The notes below the pieces were generated by a model. That model had not been told where the DNA came from. It did no database searches and was given only the letters and a program-made list of their open reading frames with translations. Source: Bin87 sp965220265 (lineage in GTDB: Bacteria; Chloroflexota; Dehalococcoidia; Lucifugimonadales; UBA3495). Taken from it: DNA of 64,000 nucleotides. Every line of letters begins with the position of its first letter. Position 1 is the first letter of the stretch. The stretch spans positions 4,464,001 through 4,528,000 of the forward strand of contig CBDCPM010000004.1 of the NCBI GenBank assembly GCA_965220265.1, written 5' to 3'. Below are positions 25,646 to 33,888 of this stretch, in pieces. Both the position numbers and the translations under genes were made by a program.

Positions 25646-25962
25646 TACTCGTCCGGGTCGCTTCTTTTGCCGGAAAAACGCTACCGATCAAACGGATAAT
25701 CGCCCAACCGCATGGCTGACAATCGGCCCACGGCGTCGTATCACCATCTATGCACTGCCGGTCCAGGTCTGGGTGCGTGCCATGTCAATGGTGGTCTGGA
25801 CCAGTCAGGTTGTGACCGGCCTGGCTCTCGGAGCGGGCCAGTTCACGCTGACGGCGGGTGAGTTCCGTGTCGACATACCATGTGTTGCCGATGCGATGGG
25901 CCACGCTCCGGACCAAACCCGTAGTTTCCCTTCGGTCCAGCGCACGTTGGTGCCGACAGTGG
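25646..25962. other. Intergenic region with no confident gene
   Basis: Between aroC and the LLM oxidoreductase, 317 bp hold no frame I trust. A minus-strand frame ending near 25785 encodes a 74-residue basic peptide with no family resemblance. It overlaps the end of aroC. Confidence 0.5.
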
Positions 25963-27150
25963 TCAGCTATAGCGCAGGCGGGGGCCGACGGTAGCCTGGT
26001 AACCCTCAAAGTTACGGCGCGTCTCAGGGATGCTGTCGCCGCCGAACTTTTCCATGAAGGCGTCGGCCAGGACCAAGGCGACCATGGCCTCGCCGATTAC
26101 ACCGGCGGGCGGGGCCTGACAAACGTCGCTGCGCTCGAAATGGGCCTGGACGGGCTCTCCGGTATCCAGATCGACCGACGGGAGCGGATTGTGGAGGGTG
26201 GCTATGGGCTTGATGACGAAGCGGGCCACCAGGGGCGGACCGCTGGTCATGCCGCCTTCGGTGCCGCCGGCGCGGTTGGTCTTGCGCTGCCAGGGGTTGT
26301 CGGGATCAGTGACGGGCTCGATGACGTCCTGGAACTCGGAACCCCAGGCGTCCATCAGCTCCCAGCCGGGGCCGATGCTGACAGCCTTAACGGCGTTGAT
26401 GCTCATGAGAGCCTGGGCGATTTTCGCGTCGATCTTGCGGTCCCAGTGCACATGAGAACCCAGGCCGATGGGGACATTTTCGGCGATAATTTCCACAGTG
26501 CCGCCGACGGTGTCGCCGGCTTCGCGTGCGGCGTCCACCTGGGCCATCATCTTCTCTGCGGCGGCGTTGTCGGCGCAGTGGACAGGAGATTCTTCGACGG
26601 CGTCCCAATCGATGGCGTCGTGTTCCGGAGGGTTGGCATGAACGCGGCCGATGGAGATGACGTGACTGTGCAGCTTGATGCCAAACTCCTGGAGGAGGCG
26701 CATGGCGACGGCGCCGGCGGCAACACGGCCGGCAGTCTCACGGGCAGAGGCACGTTCCAGGGAGTTGCGGACATCGTGAAAGCCGTACTTCATGGCCCCG
26801 GGTAGGTCCGCATGGCCGGGGCGGATACGAGTAACGCGGCGGTTGCGGCCCTCCTGGGATGGGTTTTCGATGTATTCGACGGCCATGGCATCCTGCCAGT
26901 TGACCCAGTCCCGATTCTCCAGGAGCATCCCGATGGGGCTGCCCAAGGTGTATCCGTGGCGCACTCCGGTCTGGATATGGGCGTGGTCGCGTTCGATCTG
27001 CTGGCGGCCACCGCGACCGTAACCACGTTGGCGGCGTGCCAGGTGTTGAGCGATGTATTCCTCGTCGAGCGACAAATAGGCAGGGATGCCTTCGACGATA
27101 ATCATGAGGCCCTGCCCGTGGGACTCGCCCGCCGTAAACCATCGTATCAT
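25963..27150 (-). CDS. aroC: Chorismate synthase
   Basis: AroC converts 5-enolpyruvylshikimate 3-phosphate to chorismate using reduced FMN, the last common step of aromatic amino acid synthesis. The opening FTAGESHGQGLMIIVEGIPA (about residues 4-23) contains the first signature His. GHADLPGAMKYG (about 112-123), RASARETAGRVAAGAVA (about 133-149) and the later NRAGGTEGGMTSGPPLVARF (about 290-309) are all present. Length 395 is normal. It lies directly downstream of aroE on the same strand with a 25-bp gap, so two shikimate-pathway genes form an operon. Confidence 0.97.
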   Translation of the reverse strand: MIRWFTAGESHGQGLMIIVEGIPAYLSLDEEYIAQHLARRQRGYGRGGRQQIERDHAHIQTGVRHGYTLGSPIGMLLENRDWVNWQDAMAVEYIENPSQEGRNRRVTRIRPGHADLPGAMKYGFHDVRNSLERASARETAGRVAAGAVAMRLLQEFGIKLHSHVISIGRVHANPPEHDAIDWDAVEESPVHCADNAAAEKMMAQVDAAREAGDTVGGTVEIIAENVPIGLGSHVHWDRKIDAKIAQALMSINAVKAVSIGPGWELMDAWGSEFQDVIEPVTDPDNPWQRKTNRAGGTEGGMTSGPPLVARFVIKPIATLHNPLPSVDLDTGEPVQAHFERSDVCQAPPAGVIGEAMVALVLADAFMEKFGGDSIPETRRNFEGYQATVGPRLRYS

Positions 27151-27175
27151 CGAGCTTCGGCCTCCTGAAATGAGG

Positions 27176-28042
27176 TTATTGAGCTTCGCGCTCGCGCATG
27201 GCAGACATGGCGGCGTCCATCATGACGGAAACGGGCGCGGGTCTTTCCAGCCACAACTCAAAAGATGCGGCGCCTTGGTACACCAGCATAGAGATGCCGC
27301 CCAAGGTCGAGGCTCCCACGGAATGCGCCTCTCTGAGCAGCGGAGTCAGCATGGGATTATACACGAGGTCGTAGACCAGGGCGGATGGCGGTATCCGTGA
27401 TGCGGGTAATGGTGAAGCAGCCTCGTCTGGGCCGTGATGCATACCCAGCGAGGTGCAGTTGACGATAAGGTCGGTTTGGCCATCGACGCCTTCCGACCGC
27501 AAGGAGTTCAAGTCGATAGCCAGAGCGGGTACATCGCGATTGGCGGCCAGCTCGGCCAACGCTTCGGCGCGCTCCAGGGTCCGGTTAGCGATCACCAGCT
27601 GGGCGACGCCGGCCCGTAGGAGGGCCTGCACCACGCCTCGTGCGGACCCGCCCGCGCCCAGGATCAAAGCGCGTTTGCCAGCGGGATCAAGACCGGCGGA
27701 CTCCCGAAGAGCACGGAGGAAACCGTAGCCGTCGGTGTTGTAGCCGATGAGGCGGCCGCCGCGATTGACTATGGTGTTCACAGCTCCCGCCTCCGCCGCC
27801 CACTCGTCGATCTCGTCCAGGAAGGGCATGACCGTCTCTTTGTGCGGCACGGTGACGTTGATGCCCCGCACGGTGTCGGAACGCAGGGATGCGACGAAAT
27901 CCCCGACCAGGTCGGGCTGCACCTCGTAGTGCAGATATCGCTGGTCGACCGAAAGGTTGTCCAGCGCGGCCTGCTGGAAACGGGGCGATATAGAATGGCC
28001 GATGGGATAGCCGATGATGCCAAGAGCCGAGTTAATTTTCAT
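27176..28042 (-). CDS. aroE: Shikimate dehydrogenase
   Basis: AroE reduces 3-dehydroshikimate to shikimate with NADPH. The substrate-binding domain has LGIIGYPIGHSISPRFQQAAL (residues 7-27, with the SxS motif) and INVTVPHKETVMPFLD with the catalytic Lys (about 65). Asp of the pair is in GYNTDGYGF (about 104). The NADP-binding loop is GAGGSARGVVQ (about 128-138), followed by the ANRTLERAE segment selecting NADP. The start is ATG 28042 (MKINSALG); an in-frame ATG 150 bp upstream would add residues crossing the terminator of the previous gene and is rejected. It pairs with aroC. Confidence 0.95.
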   Translation of the reverse strand: MKINSALGIIGYPIGHSISPRFQQAALDNLSVDQRYLHYEVQPDLVGDFVASLRSDTVRGINVTVPHKETVMPFLDEIDEWAAEAGAVNTIVNRGGRLIGYNTDGYGFLRALRESAGLDPAGKRALILGAGGSARGVVQALLRAGVAQLVIANRTLERAEALAELAANRDVPALAIDLNSLRSEGVDGQTDLIVNCTSLGMHHGPDEAASPLPASRIPPSALVYDLVYNPMLTPLLREAHSVGASTLGGISMLVYQGAASFELWLERPAPVSVMMDAAMSAMREREAQ

Positions 28043-28111
28043 GCCGGGCCATGGGAAACGCGCGATGCTGATGGGGTAAGGGGTCCGCGCCATTCTATCA
28101 GAGAGAAGAAA

Positions 28112-28145
28112 GCCCCGGAGGTGATAAACCTCCGGGGCCAATTCT
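28112..28145 (-). terminator. Rho-independent terminator after the lipoprotein gene
   Basis: A perfect 11-bp stem (28112-28122 with 28128-28138) and a 5-base loop lie just after the stop at 28159. Read on the minus strand it is followed by TTTCTTCTCTCT. It separates the lipoprotein transcript from aroE. Confidence 0.85.
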
Positions 28146-28158
28146 GCAACACGACACG

Positions 28159-28806
28159 TTAGTTCACTGTCAAGTTGCGGATTTCTCGGCAACCGGTGAC
28201 AGTTCTCGGCGTATCCACTCCGGTGTCGTCACGTCCGATAAAAATATCGAAGAACTGATCAAACTCAGTGATCGAAAGCTGGTACCTGCCATCCCCGTCC
28301 GACCTGGCGTCCGCCACGATGCGATCATTCCCATCTTTGCTGATGGCCACAACTAGGGCGTTTCTGACCGGTCCTTCCCTGTCCCTGACTACGCCAACGA
28401 CGATGCACGGTATCTGGCTGGCAGGGTTGCCGATGGGAGTAGCAGTGGGAACCGCTGTAGGGACCGGGGTACTGGTCGGTTCGGGGGTATTGGTGGGCGC
28501 CGGCGTCGGCGTGGGTACCGGAGCGGCCGTGGGACGCGCCGCTTCGGCGGCGGCGAGCATAGCAATCACGGTCGCCTGCAGATCGGGTGTGGGTTCGGGA
28601 GTAGGAGGCTCCGGGGTATCAGTGGGAGGTATGGGGGTTGCGATGGGAACCGCGGCCGCAACGGCGGCGGCAATGGTGGCCGCGAGGTCGGGAGTAGCCG
28701 TGGGTTCGGGTTCTTCCCCGCCCCCGAAGAAGCAGCCTGTAGTGGCGGCGAGAACAAGTACGGCGATTACACCTAAAATCGTAAACCGGGCGACGTTGCG
28801 CGACAT
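28159..28806 (-). CDS. Secreted lipoprotein with Pro/Thr-rich stalk
   Basis: This 215-residue protein has a signal peptide with a lipobox (VLVLAATTGC, Cys at about residue 25). It then has about 100 residues of Pro/Thr/Glu-rich low complexity with two copies of an element like TPDLxATxxAxxAAA. The last 80 residues form a compact domain from IPCIVVGVVRDREGPVRNALV to TVTGCREIRNLTVN, with a flanking Cys pair. The VxGxVxDxxGxPxxxAxV-like opening resembles carboxypeptidase-regulatory/transthyretin-like beta-sandwich domains. It is likely a surface lipoprotein whose stalk projects the domain. I do not recognise a specific function. It is preceded by valS with about 100 bp between. Confidence 0.75.
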   Translation of the reverse strand: MSRNVARFTILGVIAVLVLAATTGCFFGGGEEPEPTATPDLAATIAAAVAAAVPIATPIPPTDTPEPPTPEPTPDLQATVIAMLAAAEAARPTAAPVPTPTPAPTNTPEPTSTPVPTAVPTATPIGNPASQIPCIVVGVVRDREGPVRNALVVAISKDGNDRIVADARSDGDGRYQLSITEFDQFFDIFIGRDDTGVDTPRTVTGCREIRNLTVN

Positions 28807-28910
28807 CTAGGGACTCCTGCTCAGGGGCGATAAAGGTCAATGGGGGTTATTCTGACAGTTTGGGACTCTGGCTGCTCCAAGCGTCGCGTGCAGATTATGG
28901 CAATCTTGGG

Positions 28911-31628
28911 CTACACACCAAGCTGAGCGATGATGTCCCCAATGCGCTGGCACTCTTCGGTGAGCGAGCGCAGGCGTTGGCGTTCATTTTCAACGACCTG
29001 AGGGCGGGCTTTGGAAACGAAGTTTGGGTTTGCCAGGAGCTGTTGCTTGCGTGTCTCATCCTGACGCTTGGACTCCAGCTCACGTTGCAAACGGTCGGAC
29101 TCCGCCTGCAGATCCACTCCCTCAAGAGGCAGACGCACCACCAATGGATTGACCACCAAGCTGACACCTGACATCCTGTCCGAGTTTCCAGCGTCCAACA
29201 CCCGCAGGGGCTCCACACGGGCCAGGGCGCTGATCACCTCCTTCTCCTCCTCTACGACAGCCCGCATGCCGTTGGTTTCAATCGTGGCCTCCAATTTTTG
29301 AGTTGCAGGAATACGCAATTGGGCACGCATGTTGCGCACCGCTCGCACGGTCTGCATCACGATCTCCACATCGGACTCGGCGTCCGGAGCAGAGCGCGGA
29401 TTGTCGACCTGAGGATATGGGGACACCATGATGGACGCCGGAAGCCCGGCGTCAGGTGAGGGGACGCGTGCGGTGAGGTTCTGCCAGATTTCCTCGGTGA
29501 CGAAGGGCATGAACGGGTGCAAAAGGCGAAGCGAACGCTCCAATACGTGCACCAGGGTGGTGGCGGCAGCGGTGGCGTCGATGGAATCGGCGGTGCGCAG
29601 CCGGACCTTGGCCATCTCGATGTACCAGTCGCAGAAATCGTTCCATGCGAAGTCGTAGATCTTCTGCTGCGCTTCGCCGAGTTCAAAGGAGGCCAGCGCC
29701 TGATTCACAGTGACGGTAAGTTCATCGAGGCGGCTGACGATCCAACGGTCCTCGCGGTTCGCGGGAGCGGGGAGATGGTACCAATCGCCCAGTTCACCGT
29801 CGTCCGAAGCGGCCCTGGCTTCTATCACGCTGATCACGTAACGCGCGGCGTTCCAGATTTTGTTGGCGAAGTTACGGGCCGATTCCAGCTTTTCGTCGCT
29901 GAGCCGGAGGTTATTTCCGGGAGCGGTGCCGGTGGTCAGCGCAAACCGCAGCGCGTCGGTACCGTACTGCTCCAGCAGGTCCAACGGGTCCAGGGTATTG
30001 CCGCGGGTTTTACTCATTTTATGGCCCTCGGCGTCAAGGACCATACCGTGCAGGTACACCGAACGGAATGGGACGTCGCCGGTGTTTTCGATGCCCAGCA
30101 TGATCATGCGGGCGACCCAGAAGAAAAGGATGTCGTAGCCCGTTTCCAGAACGGAGTTGGGGTAGAAGTATTCTAGATCTGCCGATTCCGTGTCGGGCCA
30201 TCCCAAGGTCGAATGGGGCCAGAGGCCGCTACTGAACCAGGTATCAAGGACGTCGCTTTCCTGTTTGATTTCGGCGCTACCGCATTGGGCGCACGCCACA
30301 GGATCGTCGACGTGGACGGAGTGACCGCCGCAGGCAGTGCAGTACCACACCGGAATGCGATGACCCCACCAGAGCTGCCGGCTGATGCACCAGTCACGGA
30401 TGTTCTCCAGCCAGTTGAGATAAACACGGGAGAACCGATCGGGCACGATTTCGATGTCACGATTGACCACGGCGGCGTACGCGTTGCCGGCGATTGTGCC
30501 CGGTTGATCATGCTTTCCGACATTTAGGAACCATTGGAGACTGATGAGCGGCTCGACCACCTCATTGCAGCGTTGGCAATGGCCCACAGAGTGGTGGTAG
30601 TCTTCCACGCCTTCAAGCGCACCGATGGCTTCGAGCTCGCCGACCACGGCGGCGCGGGCGGCGAAGCGCTCCATGCCAGAGTATTCGGGACCCGCGTCAT
30701 CGGTCATGCAGCCGTCAAAACCGATGACGGTGACTATGGGCAGGTTATGTCGCTCTCCGATTTCGAAGTCCACTATGTCGTGGCCGGGAGTGACCTTAAG
30801 AGCGCCGGTGCCGAACTCTATCTCGATGGCGGCGTCACCGACGACCGGGATCTGTCGGCCCACAATAGGCAGGGTGACCATGCCGCCGATCTTGTCCCGG
30901 TAGCGGTCATCGTCGGGATGGACGGCAACGCCGGTATCGCCCAGCATGGACTCGGGACGGGTGGTCGCCACGGTCACACCGTCGGCGGGATTGTCAGCCG
31001 ACGGGTAGCGGATGTGGTAGAGCTTGCCGTCCTGCTCCTCGTAATCAACTTCCAGGTCGGACAGGGCGGTAGCGCAACGAGGGCACCAGTTGATGATGCG
31101 TTCGTGGCGATAGATCAGGCCCTTGTTGAACAGGTTCACAAAGGTGGTGCGGACAGCGTAGACCGGGCCGGGATCCAGCGTGAAACGGAGGCGCGACCAG
31201 TCGCAAGAGGCGCCGAGGCGGCGATGCTGCTCGTCGATGGTGTTCCCATAAAGGTGCACCCATTCCCAGACGCGTTCCTCAAACTTCTCGCGGCCCAAAT
31301 CGTGCCGGCTGGTGCCTTCTGCGGCAAGGGTGCGTTCCACCACCCACTGGGTTGCGATTCCGGCATGGTCTTTTCCGGGCAACCAGAGGGTAGGGTCGCC
31401 GCACATGCGATGCCAACGGGCCAAAGCATCCTGCAGGCTGGCGGTTAGAGCGTGCCCCAGATGCAATTCGCCCGTAACGTTTGGCGGAGGCATCACCACG
31501 CAAAAAGGCTGACGATCCGAGTCCATGCGTGGTACGAAATATCCAGCGTCCCACCAGGTCTGATAGATGCGCTGTTCGACGGCGGCGGCGTCATAGGCAC
31601 GGGGCATGGCGGAAGCAGGGTTAGTCAT
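28911..31628 (-). CDS. valS: Valyl-tRNA synthetase
   Basis: ValRS charges tRNA-Val and edits mischarged threonine. The class I signatures are PPPNVTGELHLGHALT (HIGH motif, about residues 47-62) and GHKMSKTRGNTLDPLDLL (KMSKS motif, about 535-550). The editing domain TTRPESMLGDTGVAV and the zinc-like CTACGGHSVHVDDPVACAQC segment (about 436-455) are present. The C-terminal coiled-coil arm ends LEGVDLQAESDRLQRELES and beyond. Length 905 is typical for bacterial ValRS. The start MTNPASAMPRAYDAAAVEQR is plausible. No T-box leader is recognised upstream. Confidence 0.97.
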   Translation of the reverse strand: MTNPASAMPRAYDAAAVEQRIYQTWWDAGYFVPRMDSDRQPFCVVMPPPNVTGELHLGHALTASLQDALARWHRMCGDPTLWLPGKDHAGIATQWVVERTLAAEGTSRHDLGREKFEERVWEWVHLYGNTIDEQHRRLGASCDWSRLRFTLDPGPVYAVRTTFVNLFNKGLIYRHERIINWCPRCATALSDLEVDYEEQDGKLYHIRYPSADNPADGVTVATTRPESMLGDTGVAVHPDDDRYRDKIGGMVTLPIVGRQIPVVGDAAIEIEFGTGALKVTPGHDIVDFEIGERHNLPIVTVIGFDGCMTDDAGPEYSGMERFAARAAVVGELEAIGALEGVEDYHHSVGHCQRCNEVVEPLISLQWFLNVGKHDQPGTIAGNAYAAVVNRDIEIVPDRFSRVYLNWLENIRDWCISRQLWWGHRIPVWYCTACGGHSVHVDDPVACAQCGSAEIKQESDVLDTWFSSGLWPHSTLGWPDTESADLEYFYPNSVLETGYDILFFWVARMIMLGIENTGDVPFRSVYLHGMVLDAEGHKMSKTRGNTLDPLDLLEQYGTDALRFALTTGTAPGNNLRLSDEKLESARNFANKIWNAARYVISVIEARAASDDGELGDWYHLPAPANREDRWIVSRLDELTVTVNQALASFELGEAQQKIYDFAWNDFCDWYIEMAKVRLRTADSIDATAAATTLVHVLERSLRLLHPFMPFVTEEIWQNLTARVPSPDAGLPASIMVSPYPQVDNPRSAPDAESDVEIVMQTVRAVRNMRAQLRIPATQKLEATIETNGMRAVVEEEKEVISALARVEPLRVLDAGNSDRMSGVSLVVNPLVVRLPLEGVDLQAESDRLQRELESKRQDETRKQQLLANPNFVSKARPQVVENERQRLRSLTEECQRIGDIIAQLGV

Positions 31629-31928
31629 CGTACCGTCCCATAGGTGAGCGCCCGTGGGGTCACTTGCCTGACCTCATCGAGCGACACGGCGGCTATTGGC
31701 ATTGTTTCGAAAAATGGTAGCATCGGGCCATCAGGATTGTCCACACGAGGCGGTGATTTACTCGGCTCACCAATGGGGCATTTGAGCGCACCTGCGGCGA
31801 ACGTTTATCGCCAGCGCCGCGACACGGCTACGGGGAAGGGAAGACCATACCCACTCGCGGAGCGACGACCACGTCAAAAAGGACGGACTGGCGGATTCGC
31901 TCTCAGCGCCAGTCCATTTTTGGATCAA
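31629..31928. other. Intergenic region with terminator
   Basis: This 300-bp spacer holds the hairpin at 31885-31915 and the presumed valS promoter. I see no gene in it. Confidence 0.5.
31885..31920. terminator. Bidirectional terminator at the end of the dpp-type operon
   Basis: GGACTGGCG (31885-31893) pairs with CGCCAGTCC (31907-31915). On the minus strand GTCCTTTTTGACG follows, and on the plus strand ATTTTTGG. It lies 14 bp after the stop of the permease at 31929, so the operon ends here. Confidence 0.85.
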
Positions 31929-32813
31929 TCAGCCGGCCCGGCGCAGCCTGGGGTCGAGATAGTCGCGGAGCCAGTCGCCGAAGAAGTTGAACGCCATCAC
32001 GACGACGGTGATCACCACTCCCGGGAACAGAGCGATCCACCACGCTTGGGTCAGAAATTCGCGGCCTTCCGCGACCAGGATGCCCCACGCGGGATCGCCG
32101 GGGGCGAGACCCAAGCCAAGGAAGCTGAGGGAAGCCTCCAGCAGAATGACCTGACCAACACTGACACTGGTCAGCACCATGAGGGTGTTGATGACGTTGG
32201 GGAACAGGTGACGCCAGACGATCATTCCGGGCGAGACGCCGTAGATCTGAGCCAGAACGACGAAGTCGCGATCGCGAATGGACAGAACCTCGCCGCGAAT
32301 CATGCGTGCGAAACGGGCCCATTGGGTAGCGGCGATGGCAATCATCACGTTCCACACCCCAGTGCCCAGATAGGTCACAATTAATAGAGCCACCAGGATC
32401 GATGGAAACCCTAAAACTGCGTCGGTAATACGCATGAGGACTGAGTCGGCCCACCGACGCGAGTAGCCGGAAACCAAGCCAACAACGGTTCCGGCCAGGA
32501 TGGCGACGATTATGGAGGGAGCCGTCACCTGCAGCATGGTACGGGAGCCAAAGATCAAGCGGCTGAGCATGTCCTTGCCCAGTCGGTCGGTACCGAGAAT
32601 ATGCTCGGAACTTGAGAACGGCGGCTGCAACTTGTTGCGCACGTTGTTAGCGCGCGGGTCGTGGGGAGAAACCAGATTGGCGAAGGCCGCGCAGAAGACG
32701 ATGACAAGTAGGATCGCAATCGGAACCCAAGGCAACCGAGCGTCCCTGATCCGCTGCGCCAAAGAGACGGGAGCGCGTTCAGCGAGGACCAACGCTGGAG
32801 TTTCTGCGGCCAA
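31929..32813 (-). CDS. ABC transporter permease, DppC/OppC type
   Basis: This is a membrane permease subunit of a peptide/nickel-type ABC importer (294 residues). It has the N-terminal helix WVPIAILLVIVFCAAFA (about 29-45), the family's HILGTDRLGKDMLSRLIFGSR (about 70-90), and the cytoplasmic EAA loop near FVVLAQIYGVSPGMIVWRHLFPNV (about 185-208). LLEASLSFLGLGLAPGDPAWG is a hallmark of DppC. It is separated from the DppB gene by 23 bp. A strong terminator follows, and no ATPase genes are in the operon. The substrate could be peptides or another small solute. Confidence 0.93.
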   Translation of the reverse strand: MAAETPALVLAERAPVSLAQRIRDARLPWVPIAILLVIVFCAAFANLVSPHDPRANNVRNKLQPPFSSSEHILGTDRLGKDMLSRLIFGSRTMLQVTAPSIIVAILAGTVVGLVSGYSRRWADSVLMRITDAVLGFPSILVALLIVTYLGTGVWNVMIAIAATQWARFARMIRGEVLSIRDRDFVVLAQIYGVSPGMIVWRHLFPNVINTLMVLTSVSVGQVILLEASLSFLGLGLAPGDPAWGILVAEGREFLTQAWWIALFPGVVITVVVMAFNFFGDWLRDYLDPRLRRAG

Positions 32814-32836
32814 GATTGCCCTCCCGATGGGAATTG

Positions 32837-33802
32837 CTAGTTCATCCGAACCCGAGGGTCGGCGTAACCGTAGAGAATATCTACGATCAGGGCGGTCAGG
32901 ATATAGGCCGCGCCCGGGACCATGATGGCTCCCTCGACCTGGGGGAAGTTGTTGGAGAGCACGCCCTCCAGGAGCATGAGGCCGACGCCGGGCCAGGCAA
33001 ACACCACCTCGACCACCACCGATCCGTTGAGCAGGCCGGCGAAACTGATGCCGCCGAAGGTGATGACCGGTATGAGCGCGTTGCGGGCGGCGTGTTTCCA
33101 GATAACCACCCGGTCGCTCATTCCCTTGACTTGGGCGAACTTGACGTAGTCGCTGTCCAACACTTCGAGCATCGCCGAGCGGGCGAGGCGCATGATGGCG
33201 GCGATGATGGCCAAGGCCAGCACAAAGGCAGGGAGCACCAGGTGAGCGACCAAATCAGGGATCTCCGACCAACTGGGGAACCAGCCGGTCGTATCGCCTC
33301 GCCCGAAGGCCGGCAACCAGCCACAATAGCCGGCAAAGACAATAATCAGCATGATGGCCACCCAGAACTGGGGAGCCGCCATGCCGAAAACCGCAAAGGT
33401 TTTACAAATTGTATCCAGAATCGTATCCCGCTTTACAGCTGAGATTATGCCCAACGGCACGCCGACGCCAATAGCAAGGATCGTCGCCGTAACCGCCAGG
33501 TGGACGGTGGCAGGGATGCGTTCCAGCAGTATCTCTTTAACGGGACGGCGGGCGGTGAATGAATTGCCAAAGTCCAGGCGCACCGCCTTGGTCAAAAAGT
33601 TCCAGTACTGGACGATGAACGGCTTGTCCAGCCCGTAGGCCGCTTTCTGCGCTTCATACACCGACTCATCATGCTCCGCCGATATGGGCAGCAGGAACCT
33701 GGCCGGGTCCCCGGTCAGGTGGACGCTCCCAAAGACCACAAAGCTCAGGGCGATCAGCGTGATCAGCCCCTCTCCGATGCGTCGCAAGATGTATGCGGTC
33801 AT
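32837..33802 (-). CDS. ABC transporter permease, DppB/OppB type
   Basis: This is the partner permease (321 residues) with six membrane helices. The N-terminal TAYILRRIGEGLITLIALSF (about residues 2-21) and the segment RLDFGNSFTARRPVKEILLERIPATV (about 75-100) are family features. The EAA-like loop is YVKFAQVKGMSDRVVIWKHAARNALIPVI (about 221-249). The C-terminal end VDILYGYADPRVRM is the typical DppB tail. It lies between the damaged solute-binding protein gene and dppC on the minus strand. Both permeases look intact, although their binding protein does not. Confidence 0.93.
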   Translation of the reverse strand: MTAYILRRIGEGLITLIALSFVVFGSVHLTGDPARFLLPISAEHDESVYEAQKAAYGLDKPFIVQYWNFLTKAVRLDFGNSFTARRPVKEILLERIPATVHLAVTATILAIGVGVPLGIISAVKRDTILDTICKTFAVFGMAAPQFWVAIMLIIVFAGYCGWLPAFGRGDTTGWFPSWSEIPDLVAHLVLPAFVLALAIIAAIMRLARSAMLEVLDSDYVKFAQVKGMSDRVVIWKHAARNALIPVITFGGISFAGLLNGSVVVEVVFAWPGVGLMLLEGVLSNNFPQVEGAIMVPGAAYILTALIVDILYGYADPRVRMN

Positions 33803-33839
33803 AATTTACTGACCTGGCAACGAATGACTAACCGGTAAA

Positions 33840-33876
33840 GGGTCGGCGCCAATCCGCGGTTGGATGGCGCCGACCC
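33840..33876 (-). promoter_or_regulatory. Intercistronic hairpin between binding protein and permease genes
   Basis: A perfect 12-bp stem (33840-33851 with 33865-33876) with a 13-base loop lies between the binding-protein stop (33889) and the DppB start (33802). Such hairpins often limit read-through or protect the upstream mRNA so that the binding protein is made in excess. Only three T follow on the minus strand, so it is at most a partial terminator. Confidence 0.55.
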
Positions 33877-33888
33877 ACCGACGCTCGC

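Noticed and set aside
25785..26009. A 74-codon minus-strand frame overlapping the end of aroC
   Set aside because: There is no good ribosome-binding site and no resemblance to a known family. It could equally be chance.
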